A stretch of 59,423 bases of DNA from NCBI GenBank assembly GCA_023412715.1, contig JAEZCC010000019.1, forward strand, positions 1 to 59,423. Direction: 5' to 3'. The position numbers were made by a program, and so were the translations under genes. The notes under the pieces were generated by a model. It had not been told where the DNA came from. It saw only the letters and a program-made list of their open reading frames with translations, and ran no database searches. The DNA is from Bacillota bacterium. GTDB lineage: Bacteria; Bacillota; Clostridia; Oscillospirales; Acutalibacteraceae. Positions 7,977 to 17,092 of the stretch are shown in pieces; the first letter of the stretch is position 1, and the number at the start of each line of letters is the position of its first letter.

Positions 7977-8903
7977 ATGATCGCGAAGAACATACTGGAT
8001 CTGATCGGCAAAACGCCGCTGCTGGAGCTGACCAATTACGAAAAGAAGTACGGCCTTACGACGACGATTGCCGCCAAGCTGGAGTTCTACAACCCCGCCG
8101 GCAGCGTCAAGGACCGCATCGGCAAATCCATGATCGAGGACGCCGAGGCGAGCGGCAAGCTGAAGCCCGGCTCGGTCATCATTGAGCCGACGAGCGGCAA
8201 CACGGGCATCGGCCTTGCGGCCGTGGCCGCCGCAAAAGGCTACCGCGTCATTCTGACCATGCCGGAAACCATGAGCATCGAGCGCAGGAACCTGCTGAAG
8301 GCGTACGGCGCGGAGGTCGTGCTGACCGACGGAGCGAAAGGCATGAAGGGCGCCATCGAGAGGGCCGACGAGCTGGCGAAAGAGACCCCGGATTCCTTCA
8401 TTCCGGGCCAGTTCGTGAACCCGGCAAACCCGAAGGCCCACCGCGAGACGACGGGGCCCGAAATCTGGGACGACACCGACGGCAAGGTAGACATCTTTGT
8501 CGCGGGCGTCGGCACCGGCGGCACCGTGACGGGCGTCGCGCAGTATCTGCTCGAAAAGAACCCGAACGTCAAAATCATCGCGGTAGAGCCCGCTTCTTCG
8601 CCGGTCCTTTCCGGCGGCAAGCCCGGCCCGCACAAGATCCAGGGCATCGGCGCGGGCTTTGTGCCCGACACCCTCGACACAAAGCTGGTCAACGAAATCG
8701 TGGCCGTTTCGAACGAGGACGCGTTCCGCACCGGCCGTGAGCTCGCCCATCTTGACGGCCTGCTGGTCGGCATTTCTTCCGGCGCAGCCGTTTTCGCGGC
8801 GAAGCAGCTCTCTGAACGCCCCGAAAACAAAGGCAAGCTGATTGTCGCCCTTTTGCCCGACACCGGCATGCGCTACCTTTCGACCCCGGACTACCTGGTA
8901 TAA
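7977..8903 (+). CDS. cysK: Cysteine synthase A (O-acetylserine sulfhydrylase)
   Basis: A PLP enzyme making cysteine from O-acetylserine and sulfide. The 308-residue protein shows LIGKTPLLEL at the N-terminus, the PLP lysine in NPAGSVKDRIGKSM (about residues 37-50), the TSGNTGIGLA loop (about 70-79) and the phosphate-binding GTGGTVTG (about 178-185). The ATG at 7977 follows GGGAGGA by seven bases. It is transcribed away from the CymR-like regulator and is followed 13 bases later by tcdA. In Bacillus CysK is also the co-repressor partner of CymR, so this pair may be both enzyme and sensor. Confidence 0.95.
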   Translation: MIAKNILDLIGKTPLLELTNYEKKYGLTTTIAAKLEFYNPAGSVKDRIGKSMIEDAEASGKLKPGSVIIEPTSGNTGIGLAAVAAAKGYRVILTMPETMSIERRNLLKAYGAEVVLTDGAKGMKGAIERADELAKETPDSFIPGQFVNPANPKAHRETTGPEIWDDTDGKVDIFVAGVGTGGTVTGVAQYLLEKNPNVKIIAVEPASSPVLSGGKPGPHKIQGIGAGFVPDTLDTKLVNEIVAVSNEDAFRTGRELAHLDGLLVGISSGAAVFAAKQLSERPENKGKLIVALLPDTGMRYLSTPDYLV

Positions 8904-8916
8904 GTTAAGAGGCAAT

Positions 8917-9720
8917 ATGCAGACAGTTCCATTTGAATTTTCGCGCTCGCAGCTCGTGATGGGCCGCGGCGCGATAGAAAAGCTTCAGAACGCCGCCGTC
9001 GCCGTTTTCGGCATCGGCGGCGTAGGTTCGTATGCGGCCGAAGCGCTGGCCCGCGCGGGCGTGGGCGCCATCGACCTGTTCGACGACGACAAAATCTGCC
9101 TGACGAACATCAACCGGCAGATCATCGCGGCGCACTCGACGGTCGGGCGGCAGAAGGTCGACGTCATGAAAGAGCGCATCCTCGACATCAACCCCGACTG
9201 CAGGGTGACGGCGCACCAGTGCTTCTATACGCCGGAAAACGCCGACGAGTTCGACCTTCATCTCTACACCTACATTATGGACGCGGTGGACACGGTCTCC
9301 GCCAAGCTGGAGCTGATCGGGCGCGCCTGCAAAGCCGGCGTCCCGGTCATCAGCTGCATGGGCGCCGGCAACAAGCTGGACCCCACAAAATTCGAGGTGG
9401 CGGACATCTACCAGACCAGCGTGTGCCCGCTCGCCCGGGTCATGCGGCACGAGCTGCGCGCGCGGGGAATCGACCACCTGAAAGTCGTGTACTCGAAAGA
9501 GCCTCCCCTCGCCCCCGCAGGCGGCCAGAAAGCCATGTGCCGCCAGCACTGCGTCTGCCCGCCGGGGACCAAGCGCATCTGCGCCGTCCGCCGGGCAATC
9601 CCCGGCAGCGTGTCGTTTGTGCCGCCCGTGGCCGGCATGATTCTCGCCGGCGAGGTCATCAAAGACATCGCAGGGCTGAACGGCGCCGGGCAGGCCGCTT
9701 CCGCGCCGGACGAGCCGTGA
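8917..9720 (+). CDS. tcdA: tRNA threonylcarbamoyladenosine dehydratase
   Basis: An E1-like (ThiF/MoeB superfamily) enzyme that cyclises t6A37 of tRNAs to ct6A using ATP. The 267-residue product has the nucleotide-binding VFGIGGVGSYAAEALARAG (about residues 28-46), the adenylation-site NINRQI, and the TcdA-type CMGAGNKLDP segment (about 147-156). A Cys-rich region (CRQHCVCPPGTKRIC) sits before the C-terminal SFVPPVAGMILAGEV. Starts 13 bases after cysK and is probably in its transcript. Confidence 0.9.
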   Translation: MQTVPFEFSRSQLVMGRGAIEKLQNAAVAVFGIGGVGSYAAEALARAGVGAIDLFDDDKICLTNINRQIIAAHSTVGRQKVDVMKERILDINPDCRVTAHQCFYTPENADEFDLHLYTYIMDAVDTVSAKLELIGRACKAGVPVISCMGAGNKLDPTKFEVADIYQTSVCPLARVMRHELRARGIDHLKVVYSKEPPLAPAGGQKAMCRQHCVCPPGTKRICAVRRAIPGSVSFVPPVAGMILAGEVIKDIAGLNGAGQAASAPDEP

Positions 9721-9750
9721 CGCTTTGCGCCCATTTTTTTAATGAATCTT

Positions 9751-9794
9751 CCCCGCTTCCATGTTATAATAAAGATAACAATTGGAAAGCGGGG
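9751..9794 (+). promoter_or_regulatory. Nested palindrome over the promoter of the VOC gene
   Basis: CCCCGCTTCC (9751-9760) pairs with GGAAAGCGGGG (9784-9794), and inside it TGTTAT pairs with ATAACA around a TATAAT at 9765-9770. The structure overlaps the -10 box and ends seven bases before the start codon, so it could be an operator or a hairpin in the 5' end of the message. It could also help end the tcdA transcript, though no T-run follows it. Confidence 0.5.
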
Positions 9795-9801
9795 AATTTT
9801 T

Positions 9802-10167
9802 ATGCAGACAAGGTTCCTTCACACGAATTTCAACGTCTTCGACCTGCAGAAGAGCATCGATTTTTACCGGGAGGCCTTGGGTCTTCGGGAAATGCGGCGG
9901 ATCGACGCGCCGGACGGCTCGTTCACCATCGTATTCCTCGGCGACGGGCAGACGGACTACCGGCTTGAGCTGACCTGGATGCGTGACCGCAAAACGCCGT
10001 ACGACCTGGGCGATAACGAATTTCACATCGCGTTCCGCGTGCCGGACAAAAAAGCCGCGCACGACCTGCACGAAAAAATGGGCTGCATCTGCTTCGAGAA
10101 CCGTGAGATGGGCCTTTATTTCATCAACGATCCGGACGGGTACTGGATCGAAATTCTCGACAGGTAA
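9802..10167 (+). CDS. VOC-family (glyoxalase I-like) protein
   Basis: 121-residue vicinal-oxygen-chelate protein. It starts MQTRFLHTNFNVFDLQKSID, typical of lactoylglutathione lyase-like proteins, with an N-terminal His7, the LGLREMRRID strand, a central FHIAFRV (His) and the C-terminal DPDGYWIEILD carrying the usual metal-ligand Glu. It may detoxify methylglyoxal, but many family members act on other substrates. The start at 9802 follows GGGGAATTT. sbcD begins five bases downstream. Confidence 0.8.
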   Translation: MQTRFLHTNFNVFDLQKSIDFYREALGLREMRRIDAPDGSFTIVFLGDGQTDYRLELTWMRDRKTPYDLGDNEFHIAFRVPDKKAAHDLHEKMGCICFENREMGLYFINDPDGYWIEILDR

Positions 10168-10172
10168 GCGTC

Positions 10173-11327
10173 ATGAAGCTTTTGCACCTTTCGGACCTGC
10201 ACATCGGCAAACGCGTCTGCGAGACCGACCTTACGGAAGATCAGCGGCACATCCTGCGGCAGATTCTCGGCATTGCGGACCGCGTGCGGCCCGACGCGGT
10301 GCTGATTGCGGGCGATCTTTACGACCGCAGCGTCCCGCCGGGCGAGGCGGTCAGCCTTCTGGACGATTTTCTGACGGAATTCGCCTCGCGCGGGATGCCG
10401 GTGCTCGCCGTCAGCGGGAACCACGATTCCCCGGAGCGCCTGGATTTCGGCAGCCGCATCATGAAGCGGAACGGCGTGACCATCGCGGGCGCCTTTCACG
10501 GCCGCATGGAGACCGTCACCCTGCGGGACGCGTTCGGGGCGGTCAACTTCTACCTCCTCCCGTTTCTGAAGCCCGCCTCGGTGGAACCGTTTTTCCCGCA
10601 GAAGGCAGAAACGACCGAAGAGGCGGTGCGCCTTGCGCTGGAAGCGCAGCCCGTCGACCCGAAGGCCAGGAATGTGCTCGTCTCGCACCAGTTCGTCGTC
10701 AGCGGGGGCAAGAGCCCCGTCATCAGCGGCTCCGAGACGACTTCCGTCGGCGGGTCCGACAGCGTGGACGCCTCCGCGTTTGCGGCGTTCGACTATGTGG
10801 CGCTCGGGCACCTGCACGGCGGGCAGTCGATCGGCCGGCCGGAGGTTCGGTACTGTGGGTCGCCGCTAAAATATTCCTTTGCGGAAACGCATCAGAACAA
10901 ATCCGTAACCGTCGTGGAGCTGAAGGAAAAGGGCCGCGTGCGGATTTCGACGGAGCCGCTGACCCCACGCCTCGACATGCGGGAGATCAGCGGCCCGATC
11001 GACGAGCTGACCCGGCCGGAAATCGCCGGGCTCGGGAACGCGCAGGACTACATCCGCGCCGTTCTGACGGACGAGCGGGAAATTTCGGACGCCGTCGGGC
11101 GCCTGCGCGCGGTTTACCCGAACCTGATGCAGATTGATTTTGAGAACCCGCATTCCGCCGCTTCGGAGCCCTCCCGCTCCGCGGCCTCGGGGGACATCGC
11201 CCACAGGACGCCTCTCGAGCTGTTCGAGGAATTTTACCGCAACCAGAGCGGGGCCGAGCTGCCGTCCGACGAGCGCCGGGAGCTGGAAAAAGCCGTAAAA
11301 GCCGCATTGGAGGAAAACGAGACATGA
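10173..11327 (+). CDS. sbcD: Exonuclease SbcD, nuclease subunit
   Basis: The Mre11-like subunit of SbcCD, which cuts hairpins and DNA ends. Phosphoesterase motifs are all present: HLSDLHIGK (residues 5-13), AGDLYDR (about 47-53), SGNHDSPERL (about 82-91), and later VSHQF and GHLHGGQ. Its 384 residues are normal for the family. The stop overlaps the sbcC start by 4 bases. SbcCD attacks long palindromes, several of which occur in this window. Confidence 0.95.
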   Translation: MKLLHLSDLHIGKRVCETDLTEDQRHILRQILGIADRVRPDAVLIAGDLYDRSVPPGEAVSLLDDFLTEFASRGMPVLAVSGNHDSPERLDFGSRIMKRNGVTIAGAFHGRMETVTLRDAFGAVNFYLLPFLKPASVEPFFPQKAETTEEAVRLALEAQPVDPKARNVLVSHQFVVSGGKSPVISGSETTSVGGSDSVDASAFAAFDYVALGHLHGGQSIGRPEVRYCGSPLKYSFAETHQNKSVTVVELKEKGRVRISTEPLTPRLDMREISGPIDELTRPEIAGLGNAQDYIRAVLTDEREISDAVGRLRAVYPNLMQIDFENPHSAASEPSRSAASGDIAHRTPLELFEEFYRNQSGAELPSDERRELEKAVKAALEENET

Positions 11328-14300
11328 AACCGCTGCATCTTGTGATGAACGCATTCGGCCCCTATGCCGGGCGGGCGGAGCTTCCGCTTTCGGAATTCGG
11401 GCCCTCCGGCCTGTTCCTCATCAGCGGGGACACCGGCGCGGGGAAAACCACCGTCTTCGACGCCATCACCTTCGCCCTGTTCGGCGAGGCGAGCGGATCG
11501 ACCCGCACGCCCGACACGCTGCGCAGCGACTTCGCGCCCGCGGGCGAAAAGCCTTTCGTAGAGCTTACCTTCTCCCACGGGGAAAAGGTCTACCGCGTCG
11601 TTCGGTCGCCCCGCTACAGGCGGCCGAAACGCGGCGGCGGAGAAACGACGGAAAGCGCCGACGCCGCCCTGACACTCCCGGACGGCTCCGTCTGCTCCGG
11701 CGCGACGGCCGTCACGGAAAAAATCAGGCAACTGCTCGGCATCGACTGCCGGCAGTTCCGCCAGACCTCCATGATTGCGCAGGGGGAATTCCTCAAGCTC
11801 CTGCTGGCGGACAGCAGCGAGCGGTCGGAGATCTTCCGCCAGGTGTTCGACACCGGCGTCTTCCACCGCATCCAGGACTGCCTGCGGGACCGCGCCAGGG
11901 CGCTTGGGGCGCAGATGGACGAAAACGCGCGCGCCATCCTGCAGGACTTCTCTTCCCTGCGGCCCGACGGCGCCCTTCTTACACAAGAGGATCTCGCCGC
12001 CTTCGCGGCGGAAAGCAATGCCGACGCGGCGCCCGCCCTGCTGCAAAAGCTCGGCGCCTCCGTCGGGGCGGACGAGGCCGCTTTTGCGCAGGCGGAAAAG
12101 CGCCGGGCCGCAGCGCGCGCCTCGGTGGAAAAGCTTGCGGCGCAGACGGCCGCCGCGCAGCAGCTGGCCGGCTCGATTCAGGCGCTGGCCGACGCGGAAT
12201 GCCGCCTGAAAGAGCTGGACGCGCAGGAGAGTCAGATGGCCGAAGGGCAGCGGGCGGCGGAGCGGGCGACCCGCGCGGCGAACGTCGTGACGCCTGCCTA
12301 CCTTGTTTTCCTGCGGGAGCAGGAGGAAAAAAAGCATCTGGAAAGCAGCGCGGCGGAGCTGAAAAGCCAGGCCGCGCAGAAAGAAAAAGCACTTGCCGGG
12401 CTTCTCGCCGCCGCCGAGGCCGAGCGGTCGAAAGAGCCGTGGCGTCTGGGGCTGGAAGAGAAAATCGCCGCGCTCAAGGCCGATCTGCCGAAATACGACA
12501 AGGTGCTGGAACTGCGGGCGGACTCCGCGTCCCTGCAAATCCGGCTGGAAGACGTTTCCGACCGGCACGCCGCGCTGGCCGCGGAGCAGGAAAGCCGAAA
12601 AAAAGCGCTTCAGGACATGCAGGCGGAACTCGACGCGCTCGGCAATGCGGAAGCCGGGCGTATCGACCGCCTGGGCCGGGAACAGGCGCAGGCCCGGGTC
12701 TGCGAAAGGCTGGAAGACGTCCTCTGCGGGAGCGAGCGCATCCTTGCGGAAGCCGTGAGCTCGCGCCGGTCGAAGGATGGATATCTCGACGCGGAGGTCC
12801 GTTACAAAGAAGCGAACTTTGCCGCAGAAGACGCCGAGCTTGCGTTCCTGCGCGGGCAGGCCGGCCTGCTTGCCGCCTCGCTGCGGGAAGGGGCCCCCTG
12901 CCCGGTATGCGGCTCCGTCAGCCACCCGCGCCCGGCGCCCCGCTCTTCCGTGCCGGACGAAGCCGAGCTGAACCGCCTGAAGGCAAAGCGCGACGCCCTG
13001 CGCGAAGTTCTTCAGAAAGCGGGGCTTTCGGTGCGGGAAAACGAAGCCCGCATGGAAACCGACAAGGCGAACCTGCTTTCTGCCGCCGAGGCCGTGCTTG
13101 GCGACCTGACAGGCTGCAAAAGCGTGCGCGAGCTGCAGAAAACGGCCTCGGAAGCGCTGAAGGACGCGAAACAGGCGCGCGCGAAGCTGCACGAGGAATC
13201 CGTCCTGCTGCAGGGCAGATGCGACCGCAAGACCGCCCTCGCCGATTCCCTCAAACAGACGCAGCGCCTTCTGGAACAGACCAGCGCGGAGGCGGAGCGT
13301 CTCGCGTCGAACGAAGCGGAAATCCGGACGAAGGTGGAAACCAAAAAGGCTGAGATCGGGACGCTCTCCGGCACGCTGACCTACGCCACGGCCGACGAAG
13401 CGCACCAGGCTCTGGAAGAGCTGTGCGTGCGGCTGGACGCCATGAAAAAAGCGCTGGAACAGGCGGAACAGGCGTACCGCTCGTGCGAAAACGACCTCGC
13501 CGCACGGCGCGCGGTGCTGGCTGAAAACGGCAGGAACCTCGAACTGGCCGGGCAGAAATGCGCGCAGGCGGAGCAGGCGTTCCTCGAGAAGCTGCGCCTT
13601 GCGGATTTTGCGGACGAACCGGCCTACCTCGCCGCGCGGATGGATCCGGAACCGCTTGAAACGCTGAAAAAGCGCCTGGAAGAGTACCGCGTGGCCCGGC
13701 GGATCACCCGCGAAACGGCGGAACGCCTGAGGCGGGAGACGGCGGGGAAAACCCCTTCGGATCCGGAAAAGCTGGAAACCGCCCTGAGCGGGGCGCGCCG
13801 GCAGGAAGGGGAATGCGAGGCCGCACTGCGGTGCCTTACCGTCCGGCTGGAAACCAACCGCAGCTCTTCGGATCGCATCGCAAAGGGCCTCACGGACCGC
13901 GAAACCCTGCGGCGCGCCTACGAAGCCGCGCTCGATCTGGATCGTATGGCGAACGGGGCCTCCGCCGGCCGGCAGAGGCTGAATTTCGAACAGTTCGTGC
14001 AGGCCGCCTATTTCAACGAAATTCTGAAGCAGGCCGATCTCCGCCTGGCCGAAATGACCGACGGGCGCTACGTGCTTCTGCGCAGGGACACCGCGAACGA
14101 TCTGCGCGCGCGTTTCGGGCTCGACATCGACGTGCTGGACCATTACACCGGCCGCATCCGCGACGTGAAATCGCTTTCCGGCGGGGAGGCGTTCAAGGCT
14201 TCCCTGTCGCTGGCGCTCGGCCTTTCGGACGTCGTGCAGAGCCGTTCCGGCGGCGTCCGCATCGAAACCATGTTCATCGACGAGGGCTTCGGCTCGCTGG

Positions 14301-14464
14301 ACGACGAATCGCGCCGCCAGGCGATCGCCACGCTGTACCGCCTTGCCGGCGGCAGCCGCCTCATCGGCATCATCTCGCACGTTTCGGAGCTGAAAGAACA
14401 GATCGACCGGCAGATCGTGGTCAAGCGCGGCATGTCCGGAAGCACAATACGTATTGTAAAATAA
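11324..14464 (+). CDS. sbcC: Exonuclease SbcC, SMC-like ATPase subunit
   Basis: A 1046-residue Rad50-like ATPase that partners SbcD. Walker A (SGDTGAGKTT) lies at 34-43. Two long Ala/Glu/Lys-rich coiled-coil arms surround a zinc-hook CPVCGSVSHPRP at about 526-537. The ABC signature SLSGGEAF is at about 950 and Walker B MFIDEGFGSLD at about 982. The coiled coils give very alanine-rich codons and long antisense open frames, which are not genes. Confidence 0.95.
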   Translation: MKPLHLVMNAFGPYAGRAELPLSEFGPSGLFLISGDTGAGKTTVFDAITFALFGEASGSTRTPDTLRSDFAPAGEKPFVELTFSHGEKVYRVVRSPRYRRPKRGGGETTESADAALTLPDGSVCSGATAVTEKIRQLLGIDCRQFRQTSMIAQGEFLKLLLADSSERSEIFRQVFDTGVFHRIQDCLRDRARALGAQMDENARAILQDFSSLRPDGALLTQEDLAAFAAESNADAAPALLQKLGASVGADEAAFAQAEKRRAAARASVEKLAAQTAAAQQLAGSIQALADAECRLKELDAQESQMAEGQRAAERATRAANVVTPAYLVFLREQEEKKHLESSAAELKSQAAQKEKALAGLLAAAEAERSKEPWRLGLEEKIAALKADLPKYDKVLELRADSASLQIRLEDVSDRHAALAAEQESRKKALQDMQAELDALGNAEAGRIDRLGREQAQARVCERLEDVLCGSERILAEAVSSRRSKDGYLDAEVRYKEANFAAEDAELAFLRGQAGLLAASLREGAPCPVCGSVSHPRPAPRSSVPDEAELNRLKAKRDALREVLQKAGLSVRENEARMETDKANLLSAAEAVLGDLTGCKSVRELQKTASEALKDAKQARAKLHEESVLLQGRCDRKTALADSLKQTQRLLEQTSAEAERLASNEAEIRTKVETKKAEIGTLSGTLTYATADEAHQALEELCVRLDAMKKALEQAEQAYRSCENDLAARRAVLAENGRNLELAGQKCAQAEQAFLEKLRLADFADEPAYLAARMDPEPLETLKKRLEEYRVARRITRETAERLRRETAGKTPSDPEKLETALSGARRQEGECEAALRCLTVRLETNRSSSDRIAKGLTDRETLRRAYEAALDLDRMANGASAGRQRLNFEQFVQAAYFNEILKQADLRLAEMTDGRYVLLRRDTANDLRARFGLDIDVLDHYTGRIRDVKSLSGGEAFKASLSLALGLSDVVQSRSGGVRIETMFIDEGFGSLDDESRRQAIATLYRLAGGSRLIGIISHVSELKEQIDRQIVVKRGMSGSTIRIVK

Positions 14465-14609
14465 TGATTAATAAGTCCTGATAGTTATCAGCATAGGCAA
14501 CTATGTATCTCAAAAATCCGACTTTTTTCTTTTTCCGCCGCGGGTAAAAGTCTTTTTCAGATTCAGCCCCGTGCAGACGACGGCAATCAGGACGGGCAGC
14601 ACGGCGCGC

Positions 14610-15290
14610 TTATTTCGCGATCTTCGCGAGCTTCCGGCGGTCCGCCAGCCTGACGGATCCCCGCGAGAGCTGAACGATGCCTTCGGACTGAAAATACCGC
14701 AGCATCCGCGTGACCACCTCGCGGGCGGTGCCCATGTCCTGCGCGATTTCTTCATGCGTCAGGGCCAGCACGTCGCCGCCGGCAAGCTCGGCCCGCTGCG
14801 TGAGAAAAATCGCCAGACGGCGGTCGAAGCGCACGAAAAGGATCTGCTCCAGCAGCCACACGACGTCTGAAAACCGCGCGGAAAGTTCCCGGTTCGTGTA
14901 CCCGGAAACCGCCAGCGAGGTCCGGTTCAGCTCCCGGTAAATGGGGGTGGGGATCAGGATGGTCCGCGAATCGACGGCCGCCTGCATGAAAATATCGAAC
15001 CGGATGTTTTCAAGCATGCAGGAAAGGGAAAAGATGCACGCGTCCCGTTCCCGCAGGCGGAATACGGTGATTTCTCTGCCCGTTTCGGAAAGTATGTACG
15101 AGCGGACCTGCCCGCTTACAATGACGAACAGACCCTCGCAGCCCTCCGGCCCGCTGTGCAGCATACCGCCGGCGGAATATTCCCTGACATAGGAGCCGTC
15201 CGCTATCATCCGCTGCTGCCGCGGGTTCAGCTCTTTCCAGAACGGGAGCGTCTCCCGTAAGAACTCAAGCTCTTTCCTGCCCAGCGCCAT
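14610..15290 (-). CDS. Crp/Fnr-family transcriptional regulator
   Basis: 226 residues: an N-terminal cyclic-nucleotide-binding-type beta barrel (YSAGGMLHSGPEGCEGLFVIVSGQVRSY, split over about residues 38-66) and a C-terminal winged helix (LTHEEIAQDMGTAREVVTRM, about 176-195). The Fnr-type N-terminal Cys cluster is absent, so it is not an Fnr oxygen sensor of the usual kind; its ligand is unknown. A TATAAT is present on the minus strand at 15323-15318 with a weak -35. The MATE gene lies upstream on the same strand. Confidence 0.88.
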   Translation of the reverse strand: MALGRKELEFLRETLPFWKELNPRQQRMIADGSYVREYSAGGMLHSGPEGCEGLFVIVSGQVRSYILSETGREITVFRLRERDACIFSLSCMLENIRFDIFMQAAVDSRTILIPTPIYRELNRTSLAVSGYTNRELSARFSDVVWLLEQILFVRFDRRLAIFLTQRAELAGGDVLALTHEEIAQDMGTAREVVTRMLRYFQSEGIVQLSRGSVRLADRRKLAKIAK

Positions 15291-15365
15291 CGATCCCAGC
15301 CTCCCTTTTGTCTATCTATTATAACGCAGCCGGGCGGGAAATGGAATGGGGATCGCTTTCCGTCG

Positions 15366-16763
15366 TCAGCGGGGCCCTGTTTTGCCGTCCGCGGGCGGCG
15401 CGCCCGTTTTCGCGCTTTTTTTCAGCCGGCGGAGAAACGGGGCCGCCGCGGGCAGGCACAGCAGGAACGACAGCACGTCCGCGGCGGACTGGCTGAGCTG
15501 CACCCCGAGGAAGCCCCAGAAGCGCGGAAAAAGCAGAACCGCCGGCAGGAAGCAGATTCCCTGCCGCAGCGCGGCGATGAGGGAAGCGCGTCTCGTGCGG
15601 CCAATGGACTGGAACATCATGTTCGAGAGGACGACAAACGCCTGAAACGGGGCCGTCACGCACTGCGCGCGCAGCGCCAGCGCGCCGTCGGCGATGACCC
15701 GGGCGTCGCCGCGGCGGAACAACGCGACAACCTGCGGCGCAAAGCAGAACCCCGCCGCGCAAAGCAGAACCATGCCTGCGGTGCCCGCCGCCACGCAGAA
15801 CCGGAATCCGCCGTACACGCGGTCGAACCGCTTCGCACCGTAGTTGTACCCCGCCACGGGCTGAAAGCCCTGGCCGAACCCGATTAAGGCCGCCAGGATG
15901 AAATAAAACGAGCGGCTGACAATCGACATGGCCGCCATCGCCGCGTCGCCGAAAGCGGACGTGACGACGTTCAGGACGACGGACGCCGCGCTGTTGAGAC
16001 CTTGGTGGATAAACGAGGGCGCGCCGGTCTTCCAGACGGCCGCCTGCACCTGCCTGCGGAGCGAAAAGCCGGACGGCCTGATTTTGGCGATGGTCTTCCC
16101 CCGCAGATAACAGGAAAGCAGCACGCCGAAAGAAAACGCCTGGCTGATTGCGGAGGCAAGGCCGGCCCCCGCGATGCCCATGCGGAACGTGAAAATCAGC
16201 AGCGGCGCCAGCGCGACGTTCATCAGGCAGCCGGAAAGCACGCCCGTCATGGCCAGCCTTGCTTTTCCCTCGGCGCGCAGGCTGCAGTTCATCACAAACG
16301 CCGCGCACATAACCGGCGCGCAGGGCAAAAGGCACCGCGCGTACGCTTCCGCATAGGGCAGCACCGTCGGAATCGCGCCCAGAACACGCATCAGCGGCTC
16401 CAGAAGAAGCAGCCCGCACGCCGCGATGACGCCTCCCACCCCCATGGCGGAAAACACGGCGGTGGAAAGGATTTCATCCGCCCCGCGGTTTTTCTTCTGG
16501 CCGAGCAGGCGCGAAAGCTGCCCCGCGGCGCCCATCCCCAGCGTATAGCCCAGCGCCTGGATGAACGCCTCGAGCGAAAAGACGACCCCCACGGCCGCGG
16601 AGGCGCTGGTGCCCACGCGGCCGACATAGTAGGCGTCCACCAGATTGTAGGCCGCCGAAACCAGCATCCCCGCGACCGCCGGCGCGGCGAGGGACCCCAC
16701 CAGCCTGGGCACGGGGGTGTCCGTCATGACCGCCAGCTGCTTTTCCGAGTCGCGTTCTTCCAT
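15366..16763 (-). CDS. MATE-family efflux transporter
   Basis: A 465-residue multidrug/toxin exporter with about twelve membrane segments in two homologous halves. The start LVGSLAAPAVAGMLVSAAYNLVDAYYVGRVG (broken over about residues 22-52) is typical of DinF/MepA-like MATE proteins of Firmicutes. I chose the ATG at 16763, eight bases after GGGAG, over the TTG at 16784, which has no good ribosome site. Substrate not deducible. No convincing full promoter was seen in the AT-poor stretch upstream. Confidence 0.9.
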   Translation of the reverse strand: MEERDSEKQLAVMTDTPVPRLVGSLAAPAVAGMLVSAAYNLVDAYYVGRVGTSASAAVGVVFSLEAFIQALGYTLGMGAAGQLSRLLGQKKNRGADEILSTAVFSAMGVGGVIAACGLLLLEPLMRVLGAIPTVLPYAEAYARCLLPCAPVMCAAFVMNCSLRAEGKARLAMTGVLSGCLMNVALAPLLIFTFRMGIAGAGLASAISQAFSFGVLLSCYLRGKTIAKIRPSGFSLRRQVQAAVWKTGAPSFIHQGLNSAASVVLNVVTSAFGDAAMAAMSIVSRSFYFILAALIGFGQGFQPVAGYNYGAKRFDRVYGGFRFCVAAGTAGMVLLCAAGFCFAPQVVALFRRGDARVIADGALALRAQCVTAPFQAFVVLSNMMFQSIGRTRRASLIAALRQGICFLPAVLLFPRFWGFLGVQLSQSAADVLSFLLCLPAAAPFLRRLKKSAKTGAPPADGKTGPR

Positions 16764-17041
16764 CCGTCCGGCTCCCATCCGCAATCTTTCTTATTGACAG
16801 TTTGCCCAAAATAGCGGTTTTATCCGGGCGCAAAGCGCCTTTCGCGGGTACATGGTACCCTTTCGGGCCTGCGGATTTCACGACTATGACTTTATCAGGA
16901 ATACGGTCTTACCCTTCGTACCGGGTACGCTTCCGACAGGCCGCGGCTCCGGTTCTTGTCGACATTTTCCGACACTGTCCCGTCCACAAGGCCTTTTTGA
17001 CCCCTTTGCTGAACGGCGGGCCGTGCAGGCGGCCCAGACTG

Positions 17042-17070
17042 CAAAAAAGCCCCCGGAAATTCCGGGGGCT
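17042..17070 (-). terminator. Terminator of the MltG-like gene
   Basis: On the minus strand a 10-bp stem AGCCCCCGGA/TCCGGGGGCT (17070-17061 with 17057-17048) is followed by TTTTTT, 23 bases after the gene's stop codon. The remaining sequence between here and the MATE gene (about 16785-17041) shows no gene. Confidence 0.85.
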
Positions 17071-17092
17071 TAACTTGAAAATGCGGATCCGT

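Noticed and set aside
11234..14380. A 1048-codon open frame antisense to sbcC
   Set aside because: Low-complexity shadow of the coiled-coil codons; no motif, no ribosome site.
14510..14609. Possible relic RAVLPVLIAVVCTGLNLKKT on the minus strand after the Crp/Fnr gene
   Set aside because: It has a hydrophobic stretch like the tail of some transposases but is too short and isolated to name.
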